Assembly: GCA_015999985.1 (NCBI GenBank)
Contig: JAECRA010000008.1
Span: 29,070-93,069, forward strand
DNA: 64,000 nucleotides
Direction: 5' to 3'
Origin: Comamonadaceae bacterium
GTDB taxonomy: Bacteria > Pseudomonadota > Gammaproteobacteria > Burkholderiales > Burkholderiaceae_C
Position numbers and translations under genes: made by a program. Numbering within the stretch: the stretch's first letter is position 1; the number at the start of each line of letters is the position of its first letter. Shown in pieces: positions 53,095-62,238 of this stretch. The notes under the pieces were generated by a model. That model was not told the origin of the DNA, did no database searches, and saw only the letters and a list, made by a program, of their open reading frames with translations.

Positions 53095-53796
53095 TCACTT
53101 GTTGCCAATCCAGGCTTCAATATCGACAAGTGAGGACACAAACCCATCGGCATCGACCGCCTCAATGGGTTCGCCATGGTTGTAGCCGTACGTGGTCAGC
53201 ACCACAGGGCAACCAGCTGCACGTGCGGCTTGGGCATCGTTGGCAGAATCCCCGATCATTAAAGTCTGGGAAGGTGCAATGGCCAAGGCTTTGCAGGTTT
53301 CGATGAGGGGAAGAGGGTCTGGCTTCTTGCGAGGAAAGCTGTCTCCACCAAAGACGTGGGTGAAGTAGCTTGAAAGGCCTTTGGCTTCCAGCAGGGGTAG
53401 CGCAAAGTCTCTGGGCTTGTTGGTCAAGCAGGCCAGCGGCAAGCCTCTTGCTTTCAATGCAGCCAAACCTTCCGTCGCTCCAGCGAACACCGTGCTGTGC
53501 TGCCCGTTGATGCGCAGATAGCTCGCCTGGTAATGCTTCCATGCCTCCGGCATCAGCTTTTCCACTGCTGCATCGTCGAGCGCTTTGGCGCCTGTAGCAC
53601 TGCTCTGGAGGACGGTTTTGATCAGATGCTCAGACCCCTTGCCTACCCAGCGTGCGATATCGCTTGACCTGACGCCGGGCCGTCCGAGCTCGGCCAGCAT
53701 GGCATTGAGGGCCACCTCGAAATCGCCCAGTGTGTCGATCAGGGTGCCATCAAGATCAACGATACAGGCACGGATGTCTTGACGGAGAATGGGCAT
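53095..53796 (-). CDS. gph: Phosphoglycolate phosphatase (HAD superfamily)
   Basis: 233 residues from the ATG at 53796 (AAGG 5 bases upstream). Motif I is VDLDGTLIDT (nucleophile Asp at about residue 13), motif II CLTNKPR, motif III KPDPLPLI and motif IV MIGDSANDAQAARAAGCPVV. It dephosphorylates 2-phosphoglycolate from DNA repair or oxygenation; other small phosphate esters are possible. It is divergent from the copper ATPase, with 151 bases between. In Burkholderiales gph is often found next to trpE, as it nearly is here. Confidence 0.9.
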   Translation of the reverse strand: MPILRQDIRACIVDLDGTLIDTLGDFEVALNAMLAELGRPGVRSSDIARWVGKGSEHLIKTVLQSSATGAKALDDAAVEKLMPEAWKHYQASYLRINGQHSTVFAGATEGLAALKARGLPLACLTNKPRDFALPLLEAKGLSSYFTHVFGGDSFPRKKPDPLPLIETCKALAIAPSQTLMIGDSANDAQAARAAGCPVVLTTYGYNHGEPIEAVDADGFVSSLVDIEAWIGNK

Positions 53797-53946
53797 AGAG
53801 CCTTGAACAGTGAAATGGTGATCTGAATGAAGTGAGGTCATGACGCAATTGCGGCGAAATGGATTTCCTGACGTATTTTGTTTGGATTTTGCGGGCACGC
53901 ACGGCCAAGTCTCCGAGTTAACAAGCACGCATGGTGAAAAAAGTAC

Positions 53947-53977
53947 TTGACCTTCCCACGATGTCAATCTTTAAGAT
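53947..53977 (+). promoter_or_regulatory. MerR/CueR-type promoter of the copper ATPase gene
   Basis: TTGACC (53947-53952), a 19-base spacer and TAAGAT (53972-53977). The over-long spacer is the hallmark of promoters untwisted by MerR-family activators. ACCTTCCC at the start of the spacer matches the left half of CueR sites; the right half is degenerate. No cueR gene is in the window. Confidence 0.65.
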
Positions 53978-54007
53978 TTGCTTCAACAACACTCAAAAGG
54001 TCGTTCC

Positions 54008-56581
54008 ATGGCTTCCGTTACACCTCAAAAAGGCGTCAGTTCTTCCAATTCTCCGGCCCATCGTCTGAGCCTTCCGGTCGAGGGTATGACCTGCGCATCG
54101 TGCGTCGGCCGCGTGGAGCGCGCGCTGAAGGCGGTCCCGGGTGTACAGACGGCGGCCGTCAATCTAGCGACCGAGCGCGCCGACGTCACCTTCACTGGCG
54201 CGGCCAATCCCCAAGCGGCCATCAGCGCTATCGAAGGTGCCGGTTACACCGTACGCGAAGAGATCATCGAATTGGCGATCGAGGACATGACTTGCGCGTC
54301 GTGCGTGGGGAGGGTCGAGAAGGCGCTCGCACAAGTCCCGGGCGTGATCGAAGCTACGGTCAATCTGGCGACCGAGCGCGCTAGGGTGCGCCACCTCGCG
54401 GGGGTCGTTTCGACGTCCGACCTTGAAGCCGCGGTTGAACGAGCGGGGTACAAATCGCGCCGCCTGTCCGCTGAAACGACCAATGCGGACGACCAGGACG
54501 CCGAGCGCCGTGAGAGCGCGGCGCGAGATTTGCGCCGCTCCTTGTTCATTGCAGCGGCCCTCACCTTGCCAGTCTTCGTGCTCGAAATGGGCTCGCACCT
54601 GATTCCCGCCATGCACCATTGGGTGATGCGGGTCCTGGGAGAACAAACAAACTGGTATGTGCAGTTCGTGCTGGCCACTCTTGTTCTGTTTGGCCCAGGT
54701 TTACGCTTTTTCCGCCAGGGTGTCCCGGCGTTGCTGCGCGGCGCACCCGATATGAACTCGCTGGTTTCGGTAGGCACGGCGGCGGCTTACGGCTATTCGG
54801 TGGTCGCGACCTTCATACCCGAAGTGCTGCCACCGGGTACTGCCAACGTCTATTTCGAAGCCTCCGTGGTGATTGTGACCTTGATCCTGCTCGGGCGCGT
54901 GCTGGAGGCGCGCGCCAAAGGGCGGACTTCACAGGCGATCAAGCGGCTCGTTGGACTTCAGGCCAAGACCGCCCGCGTCGAGCGCAACGGTGCTACTGTG
55001 GAAATTCCACTCGACCAGGTGACGACCGGTGACATCGTGCTCGTTCGCCCAGGCGAGAAGATTCCGGTCGATGGCGAGGTGGTCAATGGCTCCTCCTATG
55101 TGGACGAAAGCATGATCACTGGCGAGCCGGTGCCCGTTTCAAAGGCAGTCGGAGCCGAAGTCGTAGGCGGCACGATCAACAAGACGGGAGCATTCAGCTT
55201 TCGCGTTACCCAAGTCGGCGCCAACACGGTGCTTGCGCAGATCATTCGTCTGGTAGAAGAAGCGCAAGGCTCCAAGCTGCCGATCCAGGCGCTGGTCGAC
55301 AAGGTGACCATGTGGTTCGTCCCGGCGGTGATGGCAGCGGCCGCGCTGACCTTTGCGGTCTGGCTGATCTTCGGCCCGGACCCAGCACTGACTTTCGCGC
55401 TCGTCAATGCGGTTGCGGTTCTTATCATTGCCTGCCCTTGCGCCATGGGACTGGCCACGCCGACCTCAATCATGGTGGGCACAGGCCGCGCGGCCGAGCT
55501 GGGCATCCTTTTCCGAAAAGGCGAAGCCTTGCAGGAGCTGCGTGATGTGAGCATCGTCGCGCTCGACAAGACGGGCACGTTGACCAAAGGACGTCCCGAG
55601 CTGACAGACCTTGTTCCTGCAGATGGCTTCGAATATGAAGAGATTCTGGCGCTTGTCGCGGCAGTCGAGACACGCTCCGAGCACCCTATTGCAGAGGCTA
55701 TCGTTGCAGCCGCCAAGCAACGCGGCATAAGCCTGGCACCCATCGAGAGCTTCGACGCCACACCCGGCTTCGGTGTGTCTGCCCAAGTCGCTGGCCGAAC
55801 CGTTGCAGTTGGCGCGGACCGGTTCATGAAACAACTCGGCCTGAACATGGAGCACTTTGTGCCCACTGCGCAGCGCCTCGGCGCGGAAGGCAAGAGCCCG
55901 CTCTACGCGGCCATCGACGGCCGCTTGGCTGCCGTGATTGCGGTCGCTGACCCGATCAAGGAGACGACACCTGAGGCCATCAAGGCGCTGCACGCGCTCG
56001 GACTGAGAGTCGCGATGATCACGGGCGACAATGCCGCGACGGCTGCAGCCATTGCAAAGCAGCTTGGCATCGATGAAGTCGCTGCTGAGGTCCTCCCCGA
56101 CGGGAAGGTTGCTGCGCTGAAAAAATTCCGCAGCAATGGGGCGCGCGTCGCCTTCGTCGGTGACGGCATCAACGACGCCCCGGCACTCGCCGAAGCGGAT
56201 GTCGGGCTCGCCATCGGGACAGGGACGGACGTGGCCATCGAAGCGGCTGACGTGGTTCTGATCTCTGGTGACCTGCGTGGTGTGCCCAACGCCATTGCAC
56301 TCAGCCAGGCAACGATCCGAAACATCAAGCAGAACCTGTTTTGGGCCTTCGCCTATAACGCCGTGCTGATCCCGGTCGCGGCAGGCGCCCTTTATCCAGT
56401 GAACGGCACCTTGCTCTCGCCCATCTTCGCTGCGGCTGCAATGGCGCTCTCCAGCATCTTTGTGCTCGGCAACGCGCTTCGGCTAAAGCGCTTTCGCGCG
56501 CCCATGGCGGTCGAAGCTGGTACTGGTACGACGGGAAGGGCGGCTGCATTGCCCAAGCCAAGCCTGGCGAATGAGCATTGA
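54008..56581 (+). CDS. copA: Copper-exporting P-type (P1B-1) ATPase
   Basis: 857 residues from the ATG at 54008 (AAAGG site upstream). Two N-terminal HMA domains each carry [24 protein letters not shown], then eight membrane helices with the ion motif [13 protein letters not shown], the phosphorylation site DKTGTLTKG, the SEHPIAEA loop and [18 protein letters not shown]. It exports Cu(I) from the cytosol. Codon use is richer in G/C-ending codons than its neighbours, which hints at horizontal acquisition. The stop is followed in the same frame by a small HMA protein. Confidence 0.95.
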   Translation: MASVTPQKGVSSSNSPAHRLSLPVEGMTCASCVGRVERALKAVPGVQTAAVNLATERADVTFTGAANPQAAISAIEGAGYTVREEIIELAIEDMTCASCVGRVEKALAQVPGVIEATVNLATERARVRHLAGVVSTSDLEAAVERAGYKSRRLSAETTNADDQDAERRESAARDLRRSLFIAAALTLPVFVLEMGSHLIPAMHHWVMRVLGEQTNWYVQFVLATLVLFGPGLRFFRQGVPALLRGAPDMNSLVSVGTAAAYGYSVVATFIPEVLPPGTANVYFEASVVIVTLILLGRVLEARAKGRTSQAIKRLVGLQAKTARVERNGATVEIPLDQVTTGDIVLVRPGEKIPVDGEVVNGSSYVDESMITGEPVPVSKAVGAEVVGGTINKTGAFSFRVTQVGANTVLAQIIRLVEEAQGSKLPIQALVDKVTMWFVPAVMAAAALTFAVWLIFGPDPALTFALVNAVAVLIIACPCAMGLATPTSIMVGTGRAAELGILFRKGEALQELRDVSIVALDKTGTLTKGRPELTDLVPADGFEYEEILALVAAVETRSEHPIAEAIVAAAKQRGISLAPIESFDATPGFGVSAQVAGRTVAVGADRFMKQLGLNMEHFVPTAQRLGAEGKSPLYAAIDGRLAAVIAVADPIKETTPEAIKALHALGLRVAMITGDNAATAAAIAKQLGIDEVAAEVLPDGKVAALKKFRSNGARVAFVGDGINDAPALAEADVGLAIGTGTDVAIEAADVVLISGDLRGVPNAIALSQATIRNIKQNLFWAFAYNAVLIPVAAGALYPVNGTLLSPIFAAAAMALSSIFVLGNALRLKRFRAPMAVEAGTGTTGRAAALPKPSLANEH

Positions 56582-56605
56582 CGTCACCTTCCGACTCTTC
56601 CAAAC

Positions 56606-56776
56606 ATGACCTGTGGGGGCTGCGCCAAGTACGTCACGAAAGCAGTGCTGAGCGTCGACCCGCAAGCCCTCATTGAAACCGACGCGCCTGCGCGTGAGGT
56701 TCGGGTCAAAAGCGCATTAGATGAAAGTGCATTGCTCACGGCACTCCGCGAAGCCGGATACCCGGACAGGCAATGA
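56606..56776 (+). CDS. Truncated HMA-domain copper chaperone
   Basis: 56 residues starting MTCGGCAKYVTKAVLSVDPQ and ending LLTALREAGYPDRQ. MTCGGC is the metal-binding loop of CopZ-like chaperones, normally preceded by about 10-12 residues forming the first strand (typically x-F-x-LPNMTCGGC). Here the residues LPTLPN are encoded just before the ATG but without a start codon; the frame runs back to the copA TGA 27 bases upstream. No ribosome site is evident. It may be a pseudogene, or be translated as a C-terminal HMA domain by read-through. Confidence 0.6.
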   Translation: MTCGGCAKYVTKAVLSVDPQALIETDAPAREVRVKSALDESALLTALREAGYPDRQ

Positions 56777-56865
56777 CCCGCAGGGAACCTCCAGGTGCCG
56801 GCCTACATGCTCATCTCTCTTACGCATCGCCCCGGCGGTTCAGGCATACGGTCAGCGCGCGCGCT

Positions 56866-56893
56866 GCCTTGCCTTGCCTTGCCTTGCCTTGCC
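56866..56893. repeat. (GCCTT)5 tandem repeat
   Basis: Five exact GCCTT units plus GCC in the gap between the copper genes and the convergent Bug gene. No coding role is seen in 56777-56965. Confidence 0.85.
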
Positions 56894-56965
56894 AGCACCT
56901 GAACACTATCGACCGGTACATAAGATACGCATGACCACTGCCGGATCAAAGTTGGGGAGAGGTAT

Positions 56966-57961
56966 TTACTCTGCCTTGATCTGGCGGTCTGCAATGATTT
57001 TCGTCCAGCGGCGCTGATCAGCCTGCATGAAGCTGCCAAATTCTGCGGGCGTTCCGCCCATAAACTCAGCGCCTTCTCCGGTCAGAGTTTTCATGAATTC
57101 GGGCTCTTTGGCCAGCGCCAGAATTTCCTTGTTCAGTCGTTCAATGATGGCGGACGACGTTTTGGCGGGCGCGACCACCCCAAACCAGGTACCCGCTACC
57201 AAGTCAACGCCCTGCTCCTTGAATGTGGGTACACCAGGCATCAGGGCAGTAGGCTTGGCAGAGCCGATAGCCAAGACCTTCAGCTTGCCGGAGGCCACAT
57301 GGGCGCGCACCGGCAAGATGGTAGGAAAGAGCATGTCGGTCTCTCCCATCAGGGTGGAAAGAACGGCAGGGCCACCTCCCTTGTAGGGCACATTCAGAAA
57401 TTTCACGCCAGTCATCTGCTGGAACAATTCAGACACCAGATGCGGAGCCGATCCGTTGCCATAGGTCGCCGAAGTGAATTTGCCCGGCTCGCTCTTGGCA
57501 GATTGAACAATCTCCGCCACGTTAGTTGCCTTGATCTTAGGGCTGACTGCCAGTACAACGGGCGAATTGGCCAACAAGGCGACAGGGGCAAAGTCCTTGT
57601 CAATTTGGTAGGCCAACGAGGGGTAGAGTCCGGTGGCTGCGGTGAAGGAAGAGCTGGCCATGAGCAGGGTGTAGCCATCTGGCGCAGAACGCGCGACCGC
57701 CAGGCTGCCAATGGTTGTGCCCGCGCCAGGCCGGTTGTCGATGACAAAAGGCTGGCCCAGGCGCCGCGACAGGTGTTCGCCCATTAGGCGCGCAAGCGTG
57801 TCGACGCCGCCCGAAGGAGCAAAGGGCACGATGAGTTTGATGGGGCGATTAGGGTAATCAGACTGCGCGATGGCGGCGCCCGATGGAATAAGCGCCAGGG
57901 GAAGGAGCAAACCGCCCAACACGGTGCGGGTGAGTCCAGGACGTGACCGAGATGTGAACAT
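56966..57961 (-). CDS. Bug-type tripartite tricarboxylate transporter substrate-binding protein
   Basis: 331 residues from the ATG at 57961 (GGAAG 5 bases upstream). The signal peptide ends near GAAIAQS. DYPNRPIKLIVPFAPSGGVDTLAR, DNRPGAGTTIGSLAVARSAPDGYTLL and NVPYKGGGPAVLSTLMGE are classic Bug motifs. It binds a carboxylate in the periplasm; the adjacent RraA-like aldolase gene suggests a 4-hydroxy-2-oxo acid or its precursor. No TctA/TctB is nearby. Confidence 0.93.
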   Translation of the reverse strand: MFTSRSRPGLTRTVLGGLLLPLALIPSGAAIAQSDYPNRPIKLIVPFAPSGGVDTLARLMGEHLSRRLGQPFVIDNRPGAGTTIGSLAVARSAPDGYTLLMASSSFTAATGLYPSLAYQIDKDFAPVALLANSPVVLAVSPKIKATNVAEIVQSAKSEPGKFTSATYGNGSAPHLVSELFQQMTGVKFLNVPYKGGGPAVLSTLMGETDMLFPTILPVRAHVASGKLKVLAIGSAKPTALMPGVPTFKEQGVDLVAGTWFGVVAPAKTSSAIIERLNKEILALAKEPEFMKTLTGEGAEFMGGTPAEFGSFMQADQRRWTKIIADRQIKAE

Positions 57962-57990
57962 GACAGCTTCCTTTACGGTTCTCGCGATGA

Positions 57991-58716
57991 TCATCCTTCG
58001 GTCTTGGGCAGATCGGCAATATGAACGCCTGAATCAATAGCCTGGCACTTGATTTCTTCCGCGGCGGCGATTCTCTCGGCCATGGCCAGCACCTCTGCCG
58101 CCCGGGCAATAGGCACGAAACACACCCCTGTATCGTCTGCATAGACCAGATCACCGCAGGACACTCTCACCCCCGCAATTTCCACGTCACCATTGATCTC
58201 CATGGTCTCTATCCGCCACTTGCCCGTACGCGGAGTAATCTCGGATGCCCAGACTGGATAGTCCACAGCACGCGAGTGAGCGACATCGCGAATACCGCCC
58301 ATGATGATGGCGCCGACTTCGCCGTGGCGCTTGCCCGTCTGCGCCGAAATCCCCCCCATATTGGAAATGCCAGCAACGCCCTGGATCACCAGGACATCAC
58401 CAGGTTGCGCCAGGTTGTGCGCTTCAAACTCGGCCATGCGATTGGCGACCTTCTTTGCCGCCTCGTATTCATGACCGTGCTGCAGGACGTTGCGCACCGT
58501 AAGTGCAGTGCCCACGATTGACTTTCCGCCAATCGTGGGCTTGAGCACCGAGGCACCCACCACACCGGGAATTCCGAGCCGGTCCATAACATCAGAGATC
58601 ACGCCGCTCGCATCCTGAAGCGCTCGGTAACCTGCCAGAACTTCCTCTGGCGCCCGGGGAACTCTCATGTGCCGGATGCGGGATTTATCAATCTTGCCAG
58701 TAAGTCGAATGTCCAT
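57991..58716 (-). CDS. RraA-like protein / HMG (CHA) aldolase family
   Basis: 241 residues from the ATG at 58716 (AGGAG 9 bases upstream). DVMDRLGIPGVVGASVLKP, the pyruvate/metal-binding segment GEVGAIIMGGIRDVAHSRAVDYPVWA (Gly..Arg-Asp pair) and YADDTGVCFVP identify the fold. Members include 4-hydroxy-4-methyl-2-oxoglutarate/4-carboxy-4-hydroxy-2-oxoadipate aldolases and the RNase E inhibitor RraA. The Bug neighbour and LysR regulator favour the aldolase role. Confidence 0.88.
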   Translation of the reverse strand: MDIRLTGKIDKSRIRHMRVPRAPEEVLAGYRALQDASGVISDVMDRLGIPGVVGASVLKPTIGGKSIVGTALTVRNVLQHGHEYEAAKKVANRMAEFEAHNLAQPGDVLVIQGVAGISNMGGISAQTGKRHGEVGAIIMGGIRDVAHSRAVDYPVWASEITPRTGKWRIETMEINGDVEIAGVRVSCGDLVYADDTGVCFVPIARAAEVLAMAERIAAAEEIKCQAIDSGVHIADLPKTEG

Positions 58717-58833
58717 CAAATGTCTCCTGAAACTTTAACCTGACCGAATTCTGGACGTTCAAAGAAAGCTGCTCAAGCGACTAAAATTCCGTTTCGATTG
58801 CATTAAATTCACTCCAACCTCCGCACGTACAAA

Positions 58834-59736
58834 ATGAGCTTGCCCCCACTGAATGCCATCCGCGTTTTTGAGGCTATTGGCCGCACGGGTAGCGTGAAAG
58901 CGGCAGCAGACGAGTTGTTCGTCACGCCGGGTGCCGCCAGCCGGCAGTTGGCCAAGCTGGAGCAAAGCCTGGAGGTACCGCTTTTCAAGCGGTCTCATAG
59001 GCAAATCACCCTGACACCCGCAGGATTGAGGTATTTCGAAACGGTCAGCGAACTGCTGGTGCAGCTTTCGGATGTCACAGACGAAATCCGGACCTCCAAG
59101 GGTCGGCGACCTTTGCATATCTGGTGCCCCATGACTTTCGGCCAGCGCTGGCTGGTGCCGCGCCTGCAGGCGTTTCGCAAGCAACATCCGGATCGGGTGG
59201 TGATTTTCACCACGTCCCTTGGCCCCATCGACCGCAATTCGACCACCACCGATGTGGCCATTCGCATTGGCCGAGGATCGTGGCCAGGCTGCGTCAGCCA
59301 CCGCTTGATGCCGATCCGACTGACCCCTGTTTGTAGCCCGGCGCTTCTGGAGCAGGTGGGTCCGTTCAACAACGCCCGCGACTTGCTGCGCACCACTTTG
59401 CTCCAGTCTTCTGCCCGGCCCGGGTACTGGCGCATCTGGCTTGATGCCGCAGGCGCGAAAGATATTGATCCAGACCAGGGCATCACCTTTGAAAGCGTGA
59501 GCCTGGCCTATCAGATGGCCATTTCGGGGGCGGGCGTTTCCATGGGCCAAGCCGTGTTGGTGGCAGACGATCTAAGCGCCAAGCGCCTGGTTGCGCCGTT
59601 TCCACTGGTGGCGGACTCGATGGACGCCTTCTATCTCATCTATCCCAATCGCCTGGCGCAAGATCCATTTGTCTGCCAGTTCAGGGATTGGATACTTGAA
59701 GAGGCGACGGACCGCGGACTGCATACTCCGCCTTAA
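58834..59736 (+). CDS. LysR family transcriptional regulator (GcvA-like)
   Basis: 300 residues. The N-terminal HTH is MSLPPLNAIRVFEAIGRTGSVKAAADELFVTPGAASRQLAKLEQSLEVPLFKR, followed by the periplasmic-binding-like effector domain. The opening LPPLNAIRVFEA is typical of the GcvA/AmpR subgroup. It is divergent from the RraA-like gene with 117 bases between, the usual arrangement for control of the divergent operon. No clear T-N11-A box could be fixed by eye. Confidence 0.93.
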   Translation: MSLPPLNAIRVFEAIGRTGSVKAAADELFVTPGAASRQLAKLEQSLEVPLFKRSHRQITLTPAGLRYFETVSELLVQLSDVTDEIRTSKGRRPLHIWCPMTFGQRWLVPRLQAFRKQHPDRVVIFTTSLGPIDRNSTTTDVAIRIGRGSWPGCVSHRLMPIRLTPVCSPALLEQVGPFNNARDLLRTTLLQSSARPGYWRIWLDAAGAKDIDPDQGITFESVSLAYQMAISGAGVSMGQAVLVADDLSAKRLVAPFPLVADSMDAFYLIYPNRLAQDPFVCQFRDWILEEATDRGLHTPP

Positions 59737-59770
59737 ACACGGGAGCGCGTGGAAAGGCGGAAGGAGCAGT

Positions 59771-60259
59771 CTATGAACCTTCGACGACCTTGCACTCCGA
59801 ACGCACCACGCCAGCCAGATTCATCCCTTCAATGCGGATCAGCCTTGTGCTGCTCACCCGGCTGGGACTGTGTACCGCGCCTTCGTTGTAGACGTGTACG
59901 TCGCCAGGGCGCATGAGGTAGCTTCGCTCTTCGCGTACCTGACCAGGGGCTACCAGCGTGTAGTCACGCATGAGTGTTTCGCCCGCGGCCTGCCCATAAA
60001 TGGCCCAGGACGGCCCATGATCGTGCGGACCGCTGCTTTTCGCACCCTGGTACTCATGGGCGACTATGCAAAAGCCCAGGGTTGGATCTTCATACATTAC
60101 CTTGCGTTGCCCGACCTCACTTACAAACTGCGACGCGATGAATTCCTGGTTGCGCAACGCACTCTTGAGCAAGCCAGCCACCTGCTCCCGGCTGACGGGA
60201 CTGTTTTCGCGAACAAGGACTTCGCGGATCTGCGCCGCGAGAAGTTCAAGGGTCATCAT
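59771..60259 (-). CDS. Cupin-fold protein, cysteine dioxygenase-like
   Basis: 162 residues; AGGAG lies 6 bases before the ATG. The metal-binding cupin motif is GPHDHGPSWAIYGQAAGETLMRDY (about 76-99), with the second half MRPGDVHVYNEGAVHSPSR (His at about 134). The preceding FCIVAHEYQGAKSS also fits thiol dioxygenase-like and related metal-dependent enzymes. The substrate is unknown. It is convergent with the LysR gene and may belong to the same carboxylate cluster. Confidence 0.75.
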   Translation of the reverse strand: MMTLELLAAQIREVLVRENSPVSREQVAGLLKSALRNQEFIASQFVSEVGQRKVMYEDPTLGFCIVAHEYQGAKSSGPHDHGPSWAIYGQAAGETLMRDYTLVAPGQVREERSYLMRPGDVHVYNEGAVHSPSRVSSTRLIRIEGMNLAGVVRSECKVVEGS

Positions 60260-60438
60260 CTAAGGCTCCTGGGTTTTAGGGCTTATGCAATTGAGCATGG
60301 TAGCGGAGCTTTCAGTCCAGTGAGGCCAGGCACCGCGGCGCCTTCGAACAAGTGAGGGGGAAATCTGGTCAGCGAAACTGCTTGCCTGCGCTTGCTGTGG
60401 TAGCGTTGCGCCCTGCATTGATCACTAAGGAGATGGAC

Positions 60439-60879
60439 ATGTTGAAAACGATTCGCGGCTGGCTGGGCGCTGCAGCCATTGCACTGACTGCCCTGACGGT
60501 GTCTGGCCACGCGCTGGCACAGGACAAGGTGGTCTACCACATAGACAACGCTGAGATGCAAGCTACCAAGGGGCTGCGCAATATCCGCAATCATCTGGAC
60601 GTGTCGCCCAAGACCAAGATCGTGGTGGTCGCGCACGCCGAAGGCATCGACTTCCTGATGGAAGGCGCCAAGGACAAGAAAAACCCGAATATCGACTACG
60701 CGTCACTGGTGAGCGCCCTGAAGGCGCGCGGGGTGACGTTTGAGATCTGCGAGATCACGCTCAAGAGTCGCGACCTGAAAAAGGACCGGTTCAATATGGA
60801 TGCTGATTTCACACCTTCCGGGGTGGTGCGGATTGCGGAATTGCAGACGCGAGAGCAGTACGCGTATATCAAACCTTAG
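60439..60879 (+). CDS. Secreted DsrE/F-like family protein
   Basis: 146 residues from the second ATG (60439), since AAGGAG directly abuts the first. A signal peptide (LGAAAIALTALTVSGHALA) is cleaved near residue 28. The mature part, VVYHIDNAEMQATKGLRNIRNHLD then KIVVVAHAEGIDFLMEGAKD and LKARGVTFEICEITL, has the DsrE alpha/beta fold. The Cys in FEICEITL is at the position used for sulfur relay in some members. Its periplasmic role is unknown. Confidence 0.85.
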   Translation: MLKTIRGWLGAAAIALTALTVSGHALAQDKVVYHIDNAEMQATKGLRNIRNHLDVSPKTKIVVVAHAEGIDFLMEGAKDKKNPNIDYASLVSALKARGVTFEICEITLKSRDLKKDRFNMDADFTPSGVVRIAELQTREQYAYIKP

Positions 60880-61012
60880 GGGTTTGGGGGTTCGGTGTGA
60901 GGTGGGGATCGGACCGAAGGGGCACTGGTTCCCAACGGTAGTGGCCTCATTTGACGGCGATGGGTTTTGGTACTGCTGGGGGTGGTTTAGGCGCTGTTTG
61001 CCCTCACCCCCA

Positions 61013-61036
61013 CCCTCTCCCGCAAGCGGGAGAGGG
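61013..61036. repeat. REP-like perfect hairpin (CCCTCTCCCGC type)
   Basis: CCCTCTCCCGC, AA, GCGGGAGAGGG, with a CCCTCACCCCCAC prefix just before. This pattern recurs between genes in many beta- and gammaproteobacterial genomes. Here it sits between the convergent DsrE-like and rpe genes and may end both transcripts. Confidence 0.8.
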
Positions 61037-61093
61037 GGAAAAGCCGTACCTCGCACCTTGCACCGCTATGCGTCGGCGGGGCGAGAGTCTTGG

Positions 61094-61777
61094 TTACTTG
61101 CGCAATTCTTCGCGCATTGAATTGATGACGGCTGCGTAATCTTTTTGGCCAAAAATAGCGCTGCCGGCCACGAAAGTATCGGCGCCGGCGTCTGCCACCT
61201 GACGGATGTTGGCAGCTTTGATGCCACCATCTACTTCCAGACGGATGTCTTTGCCTGAGGCGATGATGCGTTTGCGGACGGCTTCCGTTTTACGCAAGGC
61301 GCTGTCTATGAAGGCCTGGCCACCGAAGCCTGGGTTGACGCTCATGATGAGGATGAGGTCGATGTCGTCGATCAACCAATCCAGCACGTCCAGCGGCGCG
61401 GCCGGGTTAAACACCAAGCCTGCCTGGCAACCTGCGGCTTTGATGGCTTGCACGCTTCTGTGCGGATGTGCGCTGGCTTCCGGGTGGAAGCTGATCAGAT
61501 CAGCGCCCGCCTGCGCAAAAGCTTGTGCCAATGCATCTACCGGCTGCACCATCATGTGCACGTCCATGGGCACAGGCTGGCCGTCTGGGCGCACGGCATG
61601 AGGCTTGATGGCCTGGCAGATCATGGGACCGAATGTCAGATTGGGGACATAGTGGTTGTCCATGACATCGAAATGGATCCAGTCGGCGCCAGCGGCGATG
61701 ACGTTCTTAACCTCCTCCCCCAGCCGAGCAAAGTCAGCTGAAAGTATGGATGGGGCGATGCGATAGGTCGTGCTCAT
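61094..61777 (-). CDS. rpe: Ribulose-phosphate 3-epimerase
   Basis: 227 residues of TIM barrel: [37 protein letters not shown] with metal-binding His and Asp, [24 protein letters not shown] and [12 protein letters not shown]. It interconverts ribulose-5-P and xylulose-5-P. It is divergent from apaG. In Burkholderiales rpe commonly lies near gph and trpE; here all three occur within 12 kb, with unrelated genes between. Confidence 0.97.
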   Translation of the reverse strand: MSTTYRIAPSILSADFARLGEEVKNVIAAGADWIHFDVMDNHYVPNLTFGPMICQAIKPHAVRPDGQPVPMDVHMMVQPVDALAQAFAQAGADLISFHPEASAHPHRSVQAIKAAGCQAGLVFNPAAPLDVLDWLIDDIDLILIMSVNPGFGGQAFIDSALRKTEAVRKRIIASGKDIRLEVDGGIKAANIRQVADAGADTFVAGSAIFGQKDYAAVINSMREELRK

Positions 61778-61824
61778 GGGATGCGATTGTCGCAGTTACT
61801 GGCCGCGCAGTTACCATAGGCGCT

Positions 61825-62220
61825 ATGCCTAAATATCAGTTCAGCGTGGAGGTAGAGCCGCAATACCTGCCCGATCAATCGGAGCCGGGGAGTGAAATGT
61901 ATGGTTTTTCATACACCATTACCGTACACAACACTGGTGAAGTACCGGCGCAACTGATTTCCCGGCACTGGATCATCAACGACGCCAAAGGCCATACGGA
62001 AGAGGTTCGCGGCCTGGGAGTGGTGGGACAGCAGCCTCTGCTCAAGCCCGGTGAAGCCTTTCAGTACACCAGCGGCTGCCGCCTGCGCACTGCCAACGGC
62101 ACCATGCACGGCAGCTATTTCTGTGTGGCCGCGGACGGCGAGCGTTTTGAAGTCGAAATACCTCTTTTCGTGCTGGATGCCTCGACTGGCGGAAACGCCG
62201 GTCCCCGCGTGCTCCATTAA
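61825..62220 (+). CDS. apaG: ApaG (Co2+/Mg2+ efflux-associated) protein
   Basis: 131 residues from the ATG at 61825 (MPKYQFSVEVEPQYLPDQ); upstream in-frame codons overlap the rpe start region. SYTITVHNTGEVPAQLISRHWIINDAKG and LKPGEAFQYTSGCRLRTANGTMHGSY are ApaG hallmarks of a fibronectin-III-like beta fold. The biochemical role is unresolved; the name comes from the apaG-apaH operon. Confidence 0.96.
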   Translation: MPKYQFSVEVEPQYLPDQSEPGSEMYGFSYTITVHNTGEVPAQLISRHWIINDAKGHTEEVRGLGVVGQQPLLKPGEAFQYTSGCRLRTANGTMHGSYFCVAADGERFEVEIPLFVLDASTGGNAGPRVLH

Positions 62221-62238
62221 TTCGCCTTTTCTCTCGTC

